Shown piece after piece: positions 1 to 8,119 of a stretch of DNA of 64,000 nt. The DNA is from an uncultured Christensenellaceae bacterium (lineage in GTDB: Bacteria; Bacillota; Clostridia; Christensenellales; CAG-314): contig CAJUIV010000001.1 in the NCBI GenBank assembly GCA_910586905.1, positions 228,450 through 292,449 of the forward strand, written 5' to 3'. The translations under genes and the position numbers were made by a program. Below the pieces are notes generated by a model. It was not told the origin of the DNA. It was given only the letters and a program-made list of their open reading frames with translations, and did not search any database. Each line of letters begins with the position of its first letter. Position 1 is the stretch's first letter.

Positions 1-389
1 TTACATTCGTTAAGCGAAACGTTTATAACGTCGCAGCTTGTTACAATAACGTCGGTAACGTCTTGTCCGTGTATAAGGTTTGCTTGACCGTTTGTGTTTA
101 TGCGCGTGGTTTTGTCTATGCAGTGCAGATAACTGGCTACTTCGTCCAGCGTTTCGAGGTTATAAGTCGGTTCGCCGTATCCGCAAAATACGATTTCGGA
201 GTCAAAGTCGTCCAAGTTTTGCGGCAGCTGCTCGATAACGTCTTCCGCCGTAGGCTCTTCCTTTATCCACAGCACCTGTCCGTCCATATCTTTGTGGTCG
301 CGGCGGATGCAAAAGTCGCAGTTATTCGTGCAGCGGTTCGTCAGATTGATATATATTTTATTTTCGAGTATGTAAACGTAAGTGTCCAT
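1..389 (-). CDS. TatD-linked radical SAM protein (partial, runs off left edge)
   Basis: The reverse strand from an ATG at 389 is open to the window edge for about 129 codons. It begins MDTYVYILENKIYINLTNRC and carries the radical SAM cluster motif CTNNCDFC (CxxxCxxC), followed by the glycine-rich FCGYGEPT segment that helps bind S-adenosylmethionine. These features define a 4Fe-4S radical SAM enzyme. A small radical SAM family is known that is encoded next to tatD, and this gene starts only 4 bases after the tatD stop, so it is probably co-transcribed from the metG promoter. The substrate of that family is not known to me. The C-terminal part is missing because of the window edge. Confidence in the family is high, in the exact role low. 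Confidence 0.85.
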   Translation of the reverse strand, partial: MDTYVYILENKIYINLTNRCTNNCDFCIRRDHKDMDGQVLWIKEEPTAEDVIEQLPQNLDDFDSEIVFCGYGEPTYNLETLDEVASYLHCIDKTTRINTNGQANLIHGQDVTDVIVTSCDVINVSLNEC

Positions 390-393
390 AATT

Positions 394-1164
394 TTATCTT
401 TTAATTCTGTTAAATAATTTAAGCGTATTTTCTCTTATTTGTCTTTCCGTTTGTAATAAATCTTTGCCGTAAATTTCCGCAATCTTGCCGACAATCAACG
501 CGATGTTATAAGGTGTGTTGATTGTTCCGCGCAAAGGGACTGGCGCCATATACGGACTGTCCGTTTCCGACAGAATACGGTCGAACGGAATTGCGTTCAG
601 CACTTCCGCTTTATTGGCGTTTTTGAAAGTAATAGCTCCGCCGAAAGCGAAGTAATGCCCCTGTCTTGCGGCTTGCTTTGCAAATTCCGCGCTGCCCGAA
701 TAGCAGTGCCACAAAACGCCGCTGTTCAAATATTTTTTTTGCGCGGATAAAATATCCCACGCATCGCCGTACGCGTCGCGTATATGCAAAGTTATAGGTA
801 ATTCCAACTTGTCGGCGATTTCTATTTGTTCGGCAAAAACGTCTTTTTGCGTTTGTCTGTCTGATAAATCGTAGTAGTAATCGAGTCCTATTTCGCCGAC
901 CGCTACAACCTTGGGATTTTGCGCAAGTTCGCTCACCGAACGGCGGAACTTGTCGTCGAAATCTTTGCTTTCGTGCGGGTGCATTCCAACAGTTGCGTAT
1001 ACGTTTTCGTACTTGTCCGCAAGCGCGACGGAATCGAGCATGGACTGATAATTGCAGCTGTTGTTTATTACGAATTCTATATTATGCGCCGATAGCCCGT
1101 TTATTATTTCGTCCGCTTTTTCACGCAGTTTTTCATCGTCAAGGTGCAAATGGCTGTCAATCAT
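394..1164 (-). CDS. tatD: TatD family metal-dependent hydrolase / DNase
   Basis: This 256-residue protein has the full set of TatD amidohydrolase-fold metal ligands: HLH at residues 5-7, the Glu of VGEIGLDYYYD, the His of ITLHIRDA, the His of WHCYSG and the Asp of SETDSPYMAP. Length matches the family (about 255-265). TatD proteins are cytosolic magnesium-dependent 3'-5' exonucleases or related phosphoesterases linked to DNA repair and quality control. The start ATG shares one base with the metG stop (TGATG), so translation is coupled. The metG-tatD order is common in Bacillota, where the gene is often called yabD. Confidence 0.93.
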   Translation of the reverse strand: MIDSHLHLDDEKLREKADEIINGLSAHNIEFVINNSCNYQSMLDSVALADKYENVYATVGMHPHESKDFDDKFRRSVSELAQNPKVVAVGEIGLDYYYDLSDRQTQKDVFAEQIEIADKLELPITLHIRDAYGDAWDILSAQKKYLNSGVLWHCYSGSAEFAKQAARQGHYFAFGGAITFKNANKAEVLNAIPFDRILSETDSPYMAPVPLRGTINTPYNIALIVGKIAEIYGKDLLQTERQIRENTLKLFNRIKR

Positions 1165-3089
1165 CAGCGTACTACCTTTCCGCTTTCAACGTCTTTTTCG
1201 GGCGTAACGAATACGACTTTTCCGTCGTCGTCGCAGCACAAAATCATACCGTTGCTTTCTACACCGCGTATTTTTGCGGGTTTAAGGTTTTTAACCAGTA
1301 CTACTGATTTTCCTATCATATATTCGGGTGCATAGTGCTGCGCTATTCCGCTGACGACCTGACGTACTTCGTTTCCCACTTGCAGCTTAAACATGAGTAA
1401 CTTGTCGCTTTTAGCAACTTTTTCGCAGGAAATGACTTTTGCCGTAACCAGTTTAACTTTGGCAAAGTCGTTTATGTCTATTAAATCGTCGGAGGGTTTT
1501 TCGTCCGCTTTGTTTTCGCTTTGTTCTGCGGCTATTTCGTCCAGCGCTTTAAGTTCTTTGTCGACATCCAAGCGGTTAAACAGATTTTCGCCTTTTATTA
1601 CGGTAGTTCCATCTTTGATTCCGCCGAATTTAACTACGCCGTCGAAGTTATCCGGACTTGAAATGCCGATTTTTTCAAAAATCGTATTTGATGTTTTAGT
1701 AATAAAAGGTTTAAGCAGCGTGGCAGCAAAACGTATACACTCGCAAAGAACGTACATCACGGTTGCAAGGCGGTCTTTCTCTCCTTGTTTGTTCAGAGTC
1801 CAAGGGGCGGTTTCATCGATATACTTGTTTGCGCGCTGTACTATTTTGAATATATCGCACAACGCGTCAGGCGCGGATAGAGCGTCCATATCTTTACGAA
1901 CTTTAACAAGAGCGCCTTCGCATAATGCAATCAGTTCCTTGTCTAATTCGTCGTATTCGTTAGGTTTAGGTATCGTACCGCCGAAATATTGCGTAACCAT
2001 TGCGGTGGTTCGGCTTACGAGATTCCCCAGGTCGTTTACCAAATCGGCGTTTGTACGCGTTAAAAGCGCTTCGTTAGTGTACGTGCCGTCGCTGCCGAAG
2101 GGTATTTCGCGTAGTAAGAAATAACGTATCGGATCCACTCCGTAACGTTTAACAAGGAAGAACGGATCGACAACGTTTCCCTTAGACTTGCTCATTTTGT
2201 CGTCTCCGAACAACAGCCAACCGTGTCCGTAGACTTTTTTAGGCAGAGGTAAATTCAACGCCATAAGCAATGCGGGCCATATGATGGTGTGAAAGCGTAC
2301 TATTTCTTTCCCTACCATATGCAAGTCTGCCGGCCAATATTTCTCGAAGTTTTCGTGGTTTGGTTGAAGGTATCCCAGCGCGGTAACGTAGTTTGTCAGC
2401 GCGTCAACCCAAACGTATGCGACGTGTTTAGGGTCGAACGGCAATTTGACTCCCCAGTCGAAAGTGGTGCGCGATATGCAGAGGTCTTTTAGCCCCGGTT
2501 TGATAAAATTGTTTATCATCTCGTTCATACGCGATTTCGGACTTATAAAGTCAGGGTTTTCTTCGTAAAATTTGATGAGTCTGTCTTGATATTTGGAAAG
2601 ACGGAAAAAGTAACTTTCTTCTTTCTGTTTTACTACTTTGCGTCCGCAATCGGGACATTTTCCGTCAACGAGTTGACTCTCCGTCCAAAAAGCTTCGCAA
2701 GGCGTACAGTACAGTCCTTCGTATTCCGACTTATATATATCGCCGCTTTCAAGCAGTTTTTCGTATATTTTTTGTACGGTTTTTTCGTGATAGCCGTCGG
2801 TGGTGCGAATAAATTTGTCGTAACTTATATCTAAAGTTTTCCACAAATCTACGATTTGAGCGTAAAGTCCGTCTACAAATTGTTTGGGAGTAACGCCCGC
2901 TTTTTCGGCGCGCTGCTGAACTTTTTGCCCGTGTTCGTCCGTTCCCGTCAAATAAAAAACGTCGAATCCGTCCATGCGTTTGAAACGCGCTATCGCGTCG
3001 CAAATAACGGTCGTGTAACAATGTCCCAAATGGAAGTTTCCGCTGGAGTAGTATATCGGCGTTGTGATATAGTATTTTTTTTCGTTCAT
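1164..3089 (-). CDS. metG: Methionyl-tRNA synthetase
   Basis: The 641-residue protein charges tRNA-Met with methionine. Visible motifs are the class I HIGH equivalent HLGH near residue 22, a zinc knuckle (CTPC ... CPDC, residues about 125-145), the KMSKS loop (DKMSKSKGNVVDP), the anticodon-binding helical domain, and a C-terminal EMAP-like tRNA-binding domain from about residue 535 (DFAKVKLVTAKV onward) that supports dimerisation. The start MNEKKYYIT is chosen because AAGGAG lies just ahead of the ATG at 3089; an in-frame ATG five codons upstream lacks a site. The gene heads the metG-tatD-radical SAM operon. Confidence 0.96.
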   Translation of the reverse strand: MNEKKYYITTPIYYSSGNFHLGHCYTTVICDAIARFKRMDGFDVFYLTGTDEHGQKVQQRAEKAGVTPKQFVDGLYAQIVDLWKTLDISYDKFIRTTDGYHEKTVQKIYEKLLESGDIYKSEYEGLYCTPCEAFWTESQLVDGKCPDCGRKVVKQKEESYFFRLSKYQDRLIKFYEENPDFISPKSRMNEMINNFIKPGLKDLCISRTTFDWGVKLPFDPKHVAYVWVDALTNYVTALGYLQPNHENFEKYWPADLHMVGKEIVRFHTIIWPALLMALNLPLPKKVYGHGWLLFGDDKMSKSKGNVVDPFFLVKRYGVDPIRYFLLREIPFGSDGTYTNEALLTRTNADLVNDLGNLVSRTTAMVTQYFGGTIPKPNEYDELDKELIALCEGALVKVRKDMDALSAPDALCDIFKIVQRANKYIDETAPWTLNKQGEKDRLATVMYVLCECIRFAATLLKPFITKTSNTIFEKIGISSPDNFDGVVKFGGIKDGTTVIKGENLFNRLDVDKELKALDEIAAEQSENKADEKPSDDLIDINDFAKVKLVTAKVISCEKVAKSDKLLMFKLQVGNEVRQVVSGIAQHYAPEYMIGKSVVLVKNLKPAKIRGVESNGMILCCDDDGKVVFVTPEKDVESGKVVR

Positions 3090-3145
3090 ATTTTCTCCTT
3101 TCACAGAGCTAATGAAACTCTGTAATTGTTTTAAACTTGTTTTTT

Positions 3146-3174
3146 ATTTTAACATTCTTACACGGTTTTGTAAA
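3146..3174 (-). promoter_or_regulatory. Promoter of the metG operon
   Basis: Read on the minus strand, TTTACA (3174-3169) and TAAAAT (3151-3146) are separated by 17 bases. The predicted start near 3139 gives a leader of about 50 nt before metG. No T-box features were recognised in this short leader. Confidence 0.55.
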
Positions 3175-3185
3175 CAACTTACGGT

Positions 3186-3447
3186 ATGACAGAGTTTAAA
3201 ACGATTGAAAAAATCGTTTTCGTTGGACTAGAAAAGGAGCTAGAATAATGTCGGCGTTTACAAGTTTGACTAGGACGGCAATATTACCGGCAGAGAAGAA
3301 ATACAAGGTATGGAAAGCGTATTGCAAAACAAACGGGTAACGTTGATTTTCACCGAATTCAAGGACGACTTAGAATTGTTGCCTAAAATATCAACGTCTG
3401 CCGAGACTGTTCGGCAGTCGTTTTACTTTAGAGTAAGATTATTTTAA
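3186..3447 (+). pseudogene. Decayed small gene of unknown family
   Basis: An ATG at 3186 opens 20 codons (MTEFKTIEKIVFVGLEKELE) and ends at 3248. Reading continues plausibly one base over from 3247 (NVGVYKFD), hits one in-frame TAG at 3271-3273, then runs on (DGNITGREEIQGMESVLQNK...) to a stop at 3445. One frameshift plus one nonsense codon would restore a protein of about 86 residues. An AAGGAG at 3235-3240 lies inside the region. I do not recognise the family. A hairpin at 3398-3417 overlaps its end, so the coding part may stop earlier. It could also be chance open frame. Confidence 0.4.
3398..3425 (+). terminator. Possible intrinsic terminator
   Basis: CTGCCGA (3398-3404) pairs with TCGGCAG (3411-3417) around a 6-nt loop, followed by TCGTTTTAC. 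The 7-bp stem is good but the T run is short. It would isolate spmA from the upstream remnant. Confidence 0.5.
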
Positions 3448-3565
3448 TTACTAAACGTCTTTGCAGCTAAGCGGCGTAACGAACGTCGTTATTATTTTAG
3501 TTGCGTACGGAAAAAGTCGGCGTTAATTATCGAATAGTTAAAGCTCGCGTTCAATACAATAAAAT

Positions 3566-4123
3566 ATGAATATCGTTTGGACAACCGTTACCGTCGCGGC
3601 AATAATCGCGTTAATATTCAAAGACCCGTCGAGCGTTTTGACCGTTTGCGTGGACAGCTCGGCGCAGGCGCTTACCACCGCGTTGGGTTTATGCGGAGTA
3701 TATTGTTTGTGGCTTGGGATATTCCGCGTTGCGGAAGAGTGCAAACTCGTTGAAAAACTTTCCAAGTGTTTCAATAAACTCAACAAACTTTTGTACGGTA
3801 ATATAAGCGAGGCAGCCTGCGCTTACGTGTCGCTCAATCTTGCCTCGAATCTTCTCGGCATAGGTAACGCCGCTACTCCGTCGGCGATTTCGGCTATAAA
3901 GGAAATGGAACACGACGAAAAACTTTCCCGCGCGGGAGCGATGCTGTTCGTAGTAAACGCGACGAGCGTACAGCTGCTGCCGACAACGGTTATCGGCTTG
4001 CGCGCTTCGTTAGGCTCGGTTAATCCCAGCGACATAATATTGCCTAACTTTATTGCGACAGTTATAACGTCCGTCATAGGCGTCGCTTTGGTTTTTGTAG
4101 CGTACGGAAGACCGAAAAAATGA
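3566..4123 (+). CDS. spmA: Spore maturation protein A
   Basis: A 185-residue multi-pass membrane protein of the nucleoside-recognition (Gate) family. The SpmA signature region SNLLGIGNAATPSAISAIKEME follows several hydrophobic segments, and length is close to the usual 190-200. In Bacillus, SpmA and SpmB act in the forespore compartment to allow full core dehydration and heat resistance. The gene overlaps spmB by ATGA at 4120-4123, as in other spore formers. No strong ribosome site is visible ahead of the ATG, so an alternative start is possible but none fits better. Confidence 0.92.
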   Translation: MNIVWTTVTVAAIIALIFKDPSSVLTVCVDSSAQALTTALGLCGVYCLWLGIFRVAEECKLVEKLSKCFNKLNKLLYGNISEAACAYVSLNLASNLLGIGNAATPSAISAIKEMEHDEKLSRAGAMLFVVNATSVQLLPTTVIGLRASLGSVNPSDIILPNFIATVITSVIGVALVFVAYGRPKK

Positions 4124-4623
4124 ATTACGTCGTTCCTGTCGCTTTAATATTGGTTTTTATATACGGACTTATCAAAAAAGTCAACGTTTACGACAGCTTC
4201 GTATTGGGAGCTAAAAAATCTTTCGATTTGTCTCTGTCTGTTTTTCCGTACCTTGCCGCAATGTTTATTATGGTAAATTGCCTGAGAGCGAGCGGTTTGG
4301 ATTTTTATATTATCCGTTTTCTTTCTCCGCCGTTTAAGCTGCTGGGCGTTCCAAGCGAAGTTGTGGAACTTATGTTGCTGCGCCCTTTTTCCGGCAGCGG
4401 CAGTTTGGCGATATTAACCGACGTATACAAGCAATACGGAGTAGACAGTTACGTTGGGCGATGCGCTTCTGTAATCATGGGCAGCAGCGAAACGGTTTTT
4501 TACGTGGCGAGCGTTTATTTTGCGGGAACGCGCGTTAAGCGTACGGGATTCGCCGTACCGATAGCGCTTTTTTGTAATTTGGTAGGAGGAGTGGCCGCTT
4601 GTTTGTTATGTAAAGTTATTTGA
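4120..4623 (+). CDS. spmB: Spore maturation protein B
   Basis: A 167-residue membrane protein of the same Gate family as SpmA, with the typical segments FPYLAAMFIMVNCLRASG, LMLLRPFSGSGSLAIL and VIMGSSETVFYV. It is the obligate partner of SpmA in spore core dehydration. Its ATG overlaps the spmA stop, so the two are translated together. Length is slightly under the usual 175. Followed by about 260 bases without a gene before spoIIE. Confidence 0.92.
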   Translation: MNYVVPVALILVFIYGLIKKVNVYDSFVLGAKKSFDLSLSVFPYLAAMFIMVNCLRASGLDFYIIRFLSPPFKLLGVPSEVVELMLLRPFSGSGSLAILTDVYKQYGVDSYVGRCASVIMGSSETVFYVASVYFAGTRVKRTGFAVPIALFCNLVGGVAACLLCKVI

Positions 4624-4881
4624 TTCGATTTTCGGGATATTTCAGTGCTTGACGCGTCAGTTAACCTCGGTTAAAGCATTGCGTATTATATCGGTCGGAT
4701 TATTAAAAAAGCTTCCGCGCTTCCGAATGAGAATTCAGCAGTCGAACAACGTTTGATTGGCAGTTGTTTTTTGCGGGTATTACAACTTTACAAAAACATA
4801 CAAAATATTGCTTTTCATTACAAAAGAATCAGTAGTATTGGTTGTACTATTGCATATACACCAATAATCGGAGATTGAACT
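4624..4881 (+). other. Intergenic region ahead of spoIIE
   Basis: No coding frame is supported. AGTCGAA near 4741 matches the Spo0A box TGTCGAA at six of seven positions, which would fit Spo0A control of spoIIE as in Bacillus. The region just before the gene is A/T rich (TACAAAAACATACAA), but no convincing -35/-10 pair was fixed. Confidence 0.3.
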
Positions 4882-7140
4882 ATGAAACGCAAACTTTCCG
4901 CTAAAACAATTTTGCTTTACGTAACCTACGTCGCTCTGTCCGTCGCGTCCGGCGGTGTTTTCGACGGCGCTTTGTCATTCGGTTTGTTCGTAGGCGCGTT
5001 GTATTCCGCAAATCCGTTGATTGCGTCTTTTATTTACGTCGTAAGTTCTATAGCGTACGGATGGGGCAGTTTGCTGCAAGCCGGCGTGAGAGCAGCCGTT
5101 ATGCTTATGTTTTGGGGTATACACAAACTAGCCAAGCGTAAAATAGGCAAACTCAATTTATTGCTTTATCTGGTATCGGCAAACGTTTTTTACTGCGCGT
5201 TTAGGTTTAAAGATTATTTCGATTTGTTCGACAGATTGCTTTACGTTGCTTGCGGAATAGCTTTTTCATACGTAGCTATTTACGTTTTCCGAGCCGTATT
5301 CGTACGAGGTCTTGCGTACCGTCCCGCGCTTGACGAAACGATATGCATAGCGCTTTTTACAATCGCGACGTCTTACTGTTTTTCGCAGCTTTCGTTTTGG
5401 GGTTTGCAGCTTATTTATTTTTTCGCTCCTTTTGCGATTTTGTTTTGCGTAGTATGTTTCGGCGCGGAAACCGCGCTCATAACGTCGATACTATTGGGAG
5501 CGGGCAATATATTATCGACGGGAAGTTACGAGTGCTGCGTATTTTGCGTTATAGCGGCGCTTGCAGCGGTAACTACGTCGAAACTCAATAGGTTTCTTGC
5601 CGCGTTGTCCGTTGTAGTGGTGGACGTTTTGATGTCGTTCTTTCTTAATTTACACGGAGAAATAGATACCGTCGCTTTTGTTCCCACTTTGGTTTCGACT
5701 TTGGTTTTCGTTGTTATTCCCACTTCCGTATATAACTACGTTAGAGATTATAGCTGCGGCAGCGCCGACAGATATCTGGGTAAAAGCGTGGCGAAAAAGA
5801 TAGGCGATAACGTGTCTCGGCGTTTGTACAGATTATCCGATATATTTTTATCTATGAAAAACGCGTTTTTTACAATGTCCGCAGGGCACGTAACCAACGA
5901 GGAAGCGGAAATTTCCATAGTTAAGCAGTGCAGCGAATCTGTGTGCAGAGACTGTGAACAGCGCGCAAAGTGTTGGAGGCAGAACATAAATCAAACGGAG
6001 CAAAGTTTACTTAAATTATCGGGCTGTGCTGTTAAAAGAGGTAAATGCACGATTTTGGACGTTCCGCAAACGCTGTCAGTAAAATGCGATAGAGTATCGG
6101 CAATGCTGGCGGAGGTTAACGCTCAGGCAAAGGTTTTCCGAGAATACGTCGACCGCGCCGAACAGGCGGATAACGGCAAAACGCTTCTCGGAGAACAAAT
6201 GGGCGGCGTGTCCGATTTGCTTATGCAGCTTGCTACGGATTGCAAAAACCGCACTTACTACGACCACGACAAAGAAAAAGAACTTGTAGAGCGATTGGTT
6301 TTTCACAATATAATGTGCGTCGGAGCGACTATTTTGCAGCAGTCTAACAAACTTATAGTAGTTGCGACGATATCTAAAAAGGACGTGGACAACGCTTTAA
6401 TCGAAAAGGTTGTGTCGTCGCTCGTTAAACAAACAATGGTTATCGACAAAATAGAAAATACCGACAGCGTATCGTGGGTAAACGTTTATTTATCAGTGAA
6501 ACCGCGTTTCGAAGTTACGTTCGGCGTTAGTTCCGTAGCGAAAGACGGAAACGAAATTTCCGGCGATACCCATTCCGTAATACGTACCGACAACGGCAAA
6601 TGTATCGTGGCTTTATGCGACGGTATGGGCAGCGGCGACAAAGCCGAGCAGATGTCTGCGACTTCCATAAATCTCGTGGAAAGTTTTTACCGCGCCGGAT
6701 TTGACAGCGACGTTATTTTGTCCTGCGTTAACAAACTACTCAGCAGCAGCGGCAACGAAATATTTTGCGCGGTAGATATAGCAGTATTGGATATGTTCGA
6801 CGGAACCGCGGATTTTATAAAATTGGGCGCCTCGGTTGGGTTTGTCAAATGCGGCGACAAGGTGGAAATAATCACAAGCAGCAGTTTACCACTCGGCGTA
6901 TTGGAGGAAATGAAACCGTCGGTAACGAAAAAAGCGCTGTCAAGCGGCGACGTTATAGTTTTGCTCAGCGACGGCGTTGCGGACTGTTTTAAAGATCCTA
7001 ACGCGTTGGCGTCCGTATTTTCCAACGTATCGCTTAACGTTCCGCAAAGCATAGCCGAAGTTATTTTAAATAAAGCGGTTAAACTCAGCAATAACAAACA
7101 TAACGACGACATGACGGTTTTAGTAGCAAAACTGTCGTAG
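4882..7140 (+). CDS. spoIIE: Stage II sporulation protein E, PP2C-type phosphatase
   Basis: A 752-residue protein with the SpoIIE layout: about ten membrane helices (residues about 10-300), a central region with the cysteine cluster CSESVCRDCEQRAKCW (about 350-365), and a C-terminal PP2C domain (about 540-752). Metal-binding aspartates are D580 in CDGMGSGDKA and D697 in LLSDGVADCF. In spore formers SpoIIE dephosphorylates the anti-anti-sigma factor SpoIIAA in the forespore and so activates sigma F; it also acts at the polar septum. It lies 258 bases downstream of spmAB. Size is slightly under the Bacillus protein (about 827). The cytosolic PP2C part looks intact. Confidence 0.95.
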   Translation: MKRKLSAKTILLYVTYVALSVASGGVFDGALSFGLFVGALYSANPLIASFIYVVSSIAYGWGSLLQAGVRAAVMLMFWGIHKLAKRKIGKLNLLLYLVSANVFYCAFRFKDYFDLFDRLLYVACGIAFSYVAIYVFRAVFVRGLAYRPALDETICIALFTIATSYCFSQLSFWGLQLIYFFAPFAILFCVVCFGAETALITSILLGAGNILSTGSYECCVFCVIAALAAVTTSKLNRFLAALSVVVVDVLMSFFLNLHGEIDTVAFVPTLVSTLVFVVIPTSVYNYVRDYSCGSADRYLGKSVAKKIGDNVSRRLYRLSDIFLSMKNAFFTMSAGHVTNEEAEISIVKQCSESVCRDCEQRAKCWRQNINQTEQSLLKLSGCAVKRGKCTILDVPQTLSVKCDRVSAMLAEVNAQAKVFREYVDRAEQADNGKTLLGEQMGGVSDLLMQLATDCKNRTYYDHDKEKELVERLVFHNIMCVGATILQQSNKLIVVATISKKDVDNALIEKVVSSLVKQTMVIDKIENTDSVSWVNVYLSVKPRFEVTFGVSSVAKDGNEISGDTHSVIRTDNGKCIVALCDGMGSGDKAEQMSATSINLVESFYRAGFDSDVILSCVNKLLSSSGNEIFCAVDIAVLDMFDGTADFIKLGASVGFVKCGDKVEIITSSSLPLGVLEEMKPSVTKKALSSGDVIVLLSDGVADCFKDPNALASVFSNVSLNVPQSIAEVILNKAVKLSNNKHNDDMTVLVAKLS

Positions 7141-7177
7141 GCGCGCATACAATGTATCGTCTGTAAAGGAGATACGC

Positions 7178-7777
7178 GTGCAACAGTATTTTATCGACGA
7201 TACGGTTATTGTGGGCGACAACGTTAAAATCGAACCGTTTGCCGTCATCAAAGGCAAAACGGTTTTGGGCGACGGCTGCGTTGTGGGAAGCTTCAGTTAT
7301 TTGAAAAACGCCGTGATAGGCGCGAACACGGTCGTTAAATCCTCTCGGATATGCGACAGCATCGTAGGAAGCGATTGTTCTGTCGGTCCGAACGCTCATT
7401 TGCGAGATAACGCGCGCGTGGGTGATTGCTGCCGAGTCGGCAATTTTGTGGAAATTAAAAAAAGTACGTTGCAAAACGGCGTGAAGGCAAGTCATTTGGC
7501 GTATATCGGGGATGCGTTCGTGGGTAGAAATACGAATATAGGCTGCGGGGTTATTTTCGTCAACTACGACGGTAAGGAAAAACACAAAACGACGGTAGGC
7601 GAAAATTGTTTTATAGGATGTAACGCTAATTTGGTCGCGCCGCTTTATATAGGCGACGGTTGCTTCGTCGCTTGCGGTACCACGGTGGATAAGGACGTTC
7701 CCGACGGAGCGTTTAGTATAGGGCGCAGCTATTTGACAGTAAAAGAGGGCAAGGCTAAAAAATATCTTAAAAAATAA
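7178..7777 (+). CDS. GlmU-like acetyltransferase (left-handed beta-helix domain only)
   Basis: The 199-residue protein is made of hexapeptide repeats throughout and matches the C-terminal half of GlmU: GPNAHLRDNARVGDCCRVGNFVEIKKS, then KASHLAYIGDA with the catalytic-type His, NYDGKEKHKT and LVAPLYIGDG. GlmU transfers acetyl from acetyl-CoA to glucosamine-1-phosphate and then makes UDP-GlcNAc. The N-terminal uridylyltransferase domain (about 230 residues) is absent, so uridylylation must come from another protein. The start is GTG at 7178, chosen because AAAGGAGAT ends a few bases upstream. It follows spoIIE by 37 bases. A related sugar or amino-acid O-acetyltransferase role cannot be ruled out. 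Confidence 0.8.
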   Translation: MQQYFIDDTVIVGDNVKIEPFAVIKGKTVLGDGCVVGSFSYLKNAVIGANTVVKSSRICDSIVGSDCSVGPNAHLRDNARVGDCCRVGNFVEIKKSTLQNGVKASHLAYIGDAFVGRNTNIGCGVIFVNYDGKEKHKTTVGENCFIGCNANLVAPLYIGDGCFVACGTTVDKDVPDGAFSIGRSYLTVKEGKAKKYLKK

Positions 7778-8119
7778 TTTTTAAAAATATATATACCTTT
7801 AATGATACGTCGGCGTTAACTCAATGCGCGGCGTATTTTAAATTTTAACGAAATAACCCATAAATTATCATTTTTGATAATAACTAAAACAATGGTATAA
7901 CATTTAAAAGAAAAACGCGATTATAGCGGCTTTTTTATATAAGGCTGAAAAATATAGTACTTTCATTTTCTTGTCAAACAACCTATAAAGTGTTAAAATT
8001 ATTTAGCATATTGTAGAATGGGCGTTTAGTTAATTTTTATCGGAAAAACGCAAACTGTCTGAGTTTTTGTCGAAAACGTTTCGTTTTAAATATAGGTTAG
8101 CCATAGGAAATAAATAATA
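7778..8119 (+). other. Intergenic region ahead of the surface protease
   Basis: A/T-rich region without a supported gene. Besides the promoter at 7971-7999 it contains imperfect G/C-containing inverted repeats around 7807-7836 (ATACG ... CGTAT) and 7916-7937 followed by T6, which may act as weak terminators for the acetyltransferase gene. Confidence 0.4.
7971..7999 (+). promoter_or_regulatory. Promoter of the protease-opp operon
   Basis: TTGTCA (7971-7976) and TAAAAT (7994-7999) are spaced by 17 bases. The predicted start near 8006 leaves a leader of about 115 nt before the protease ATG, whose ribosome site is AGGAAA at about 8105. Confidence 0.55.
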
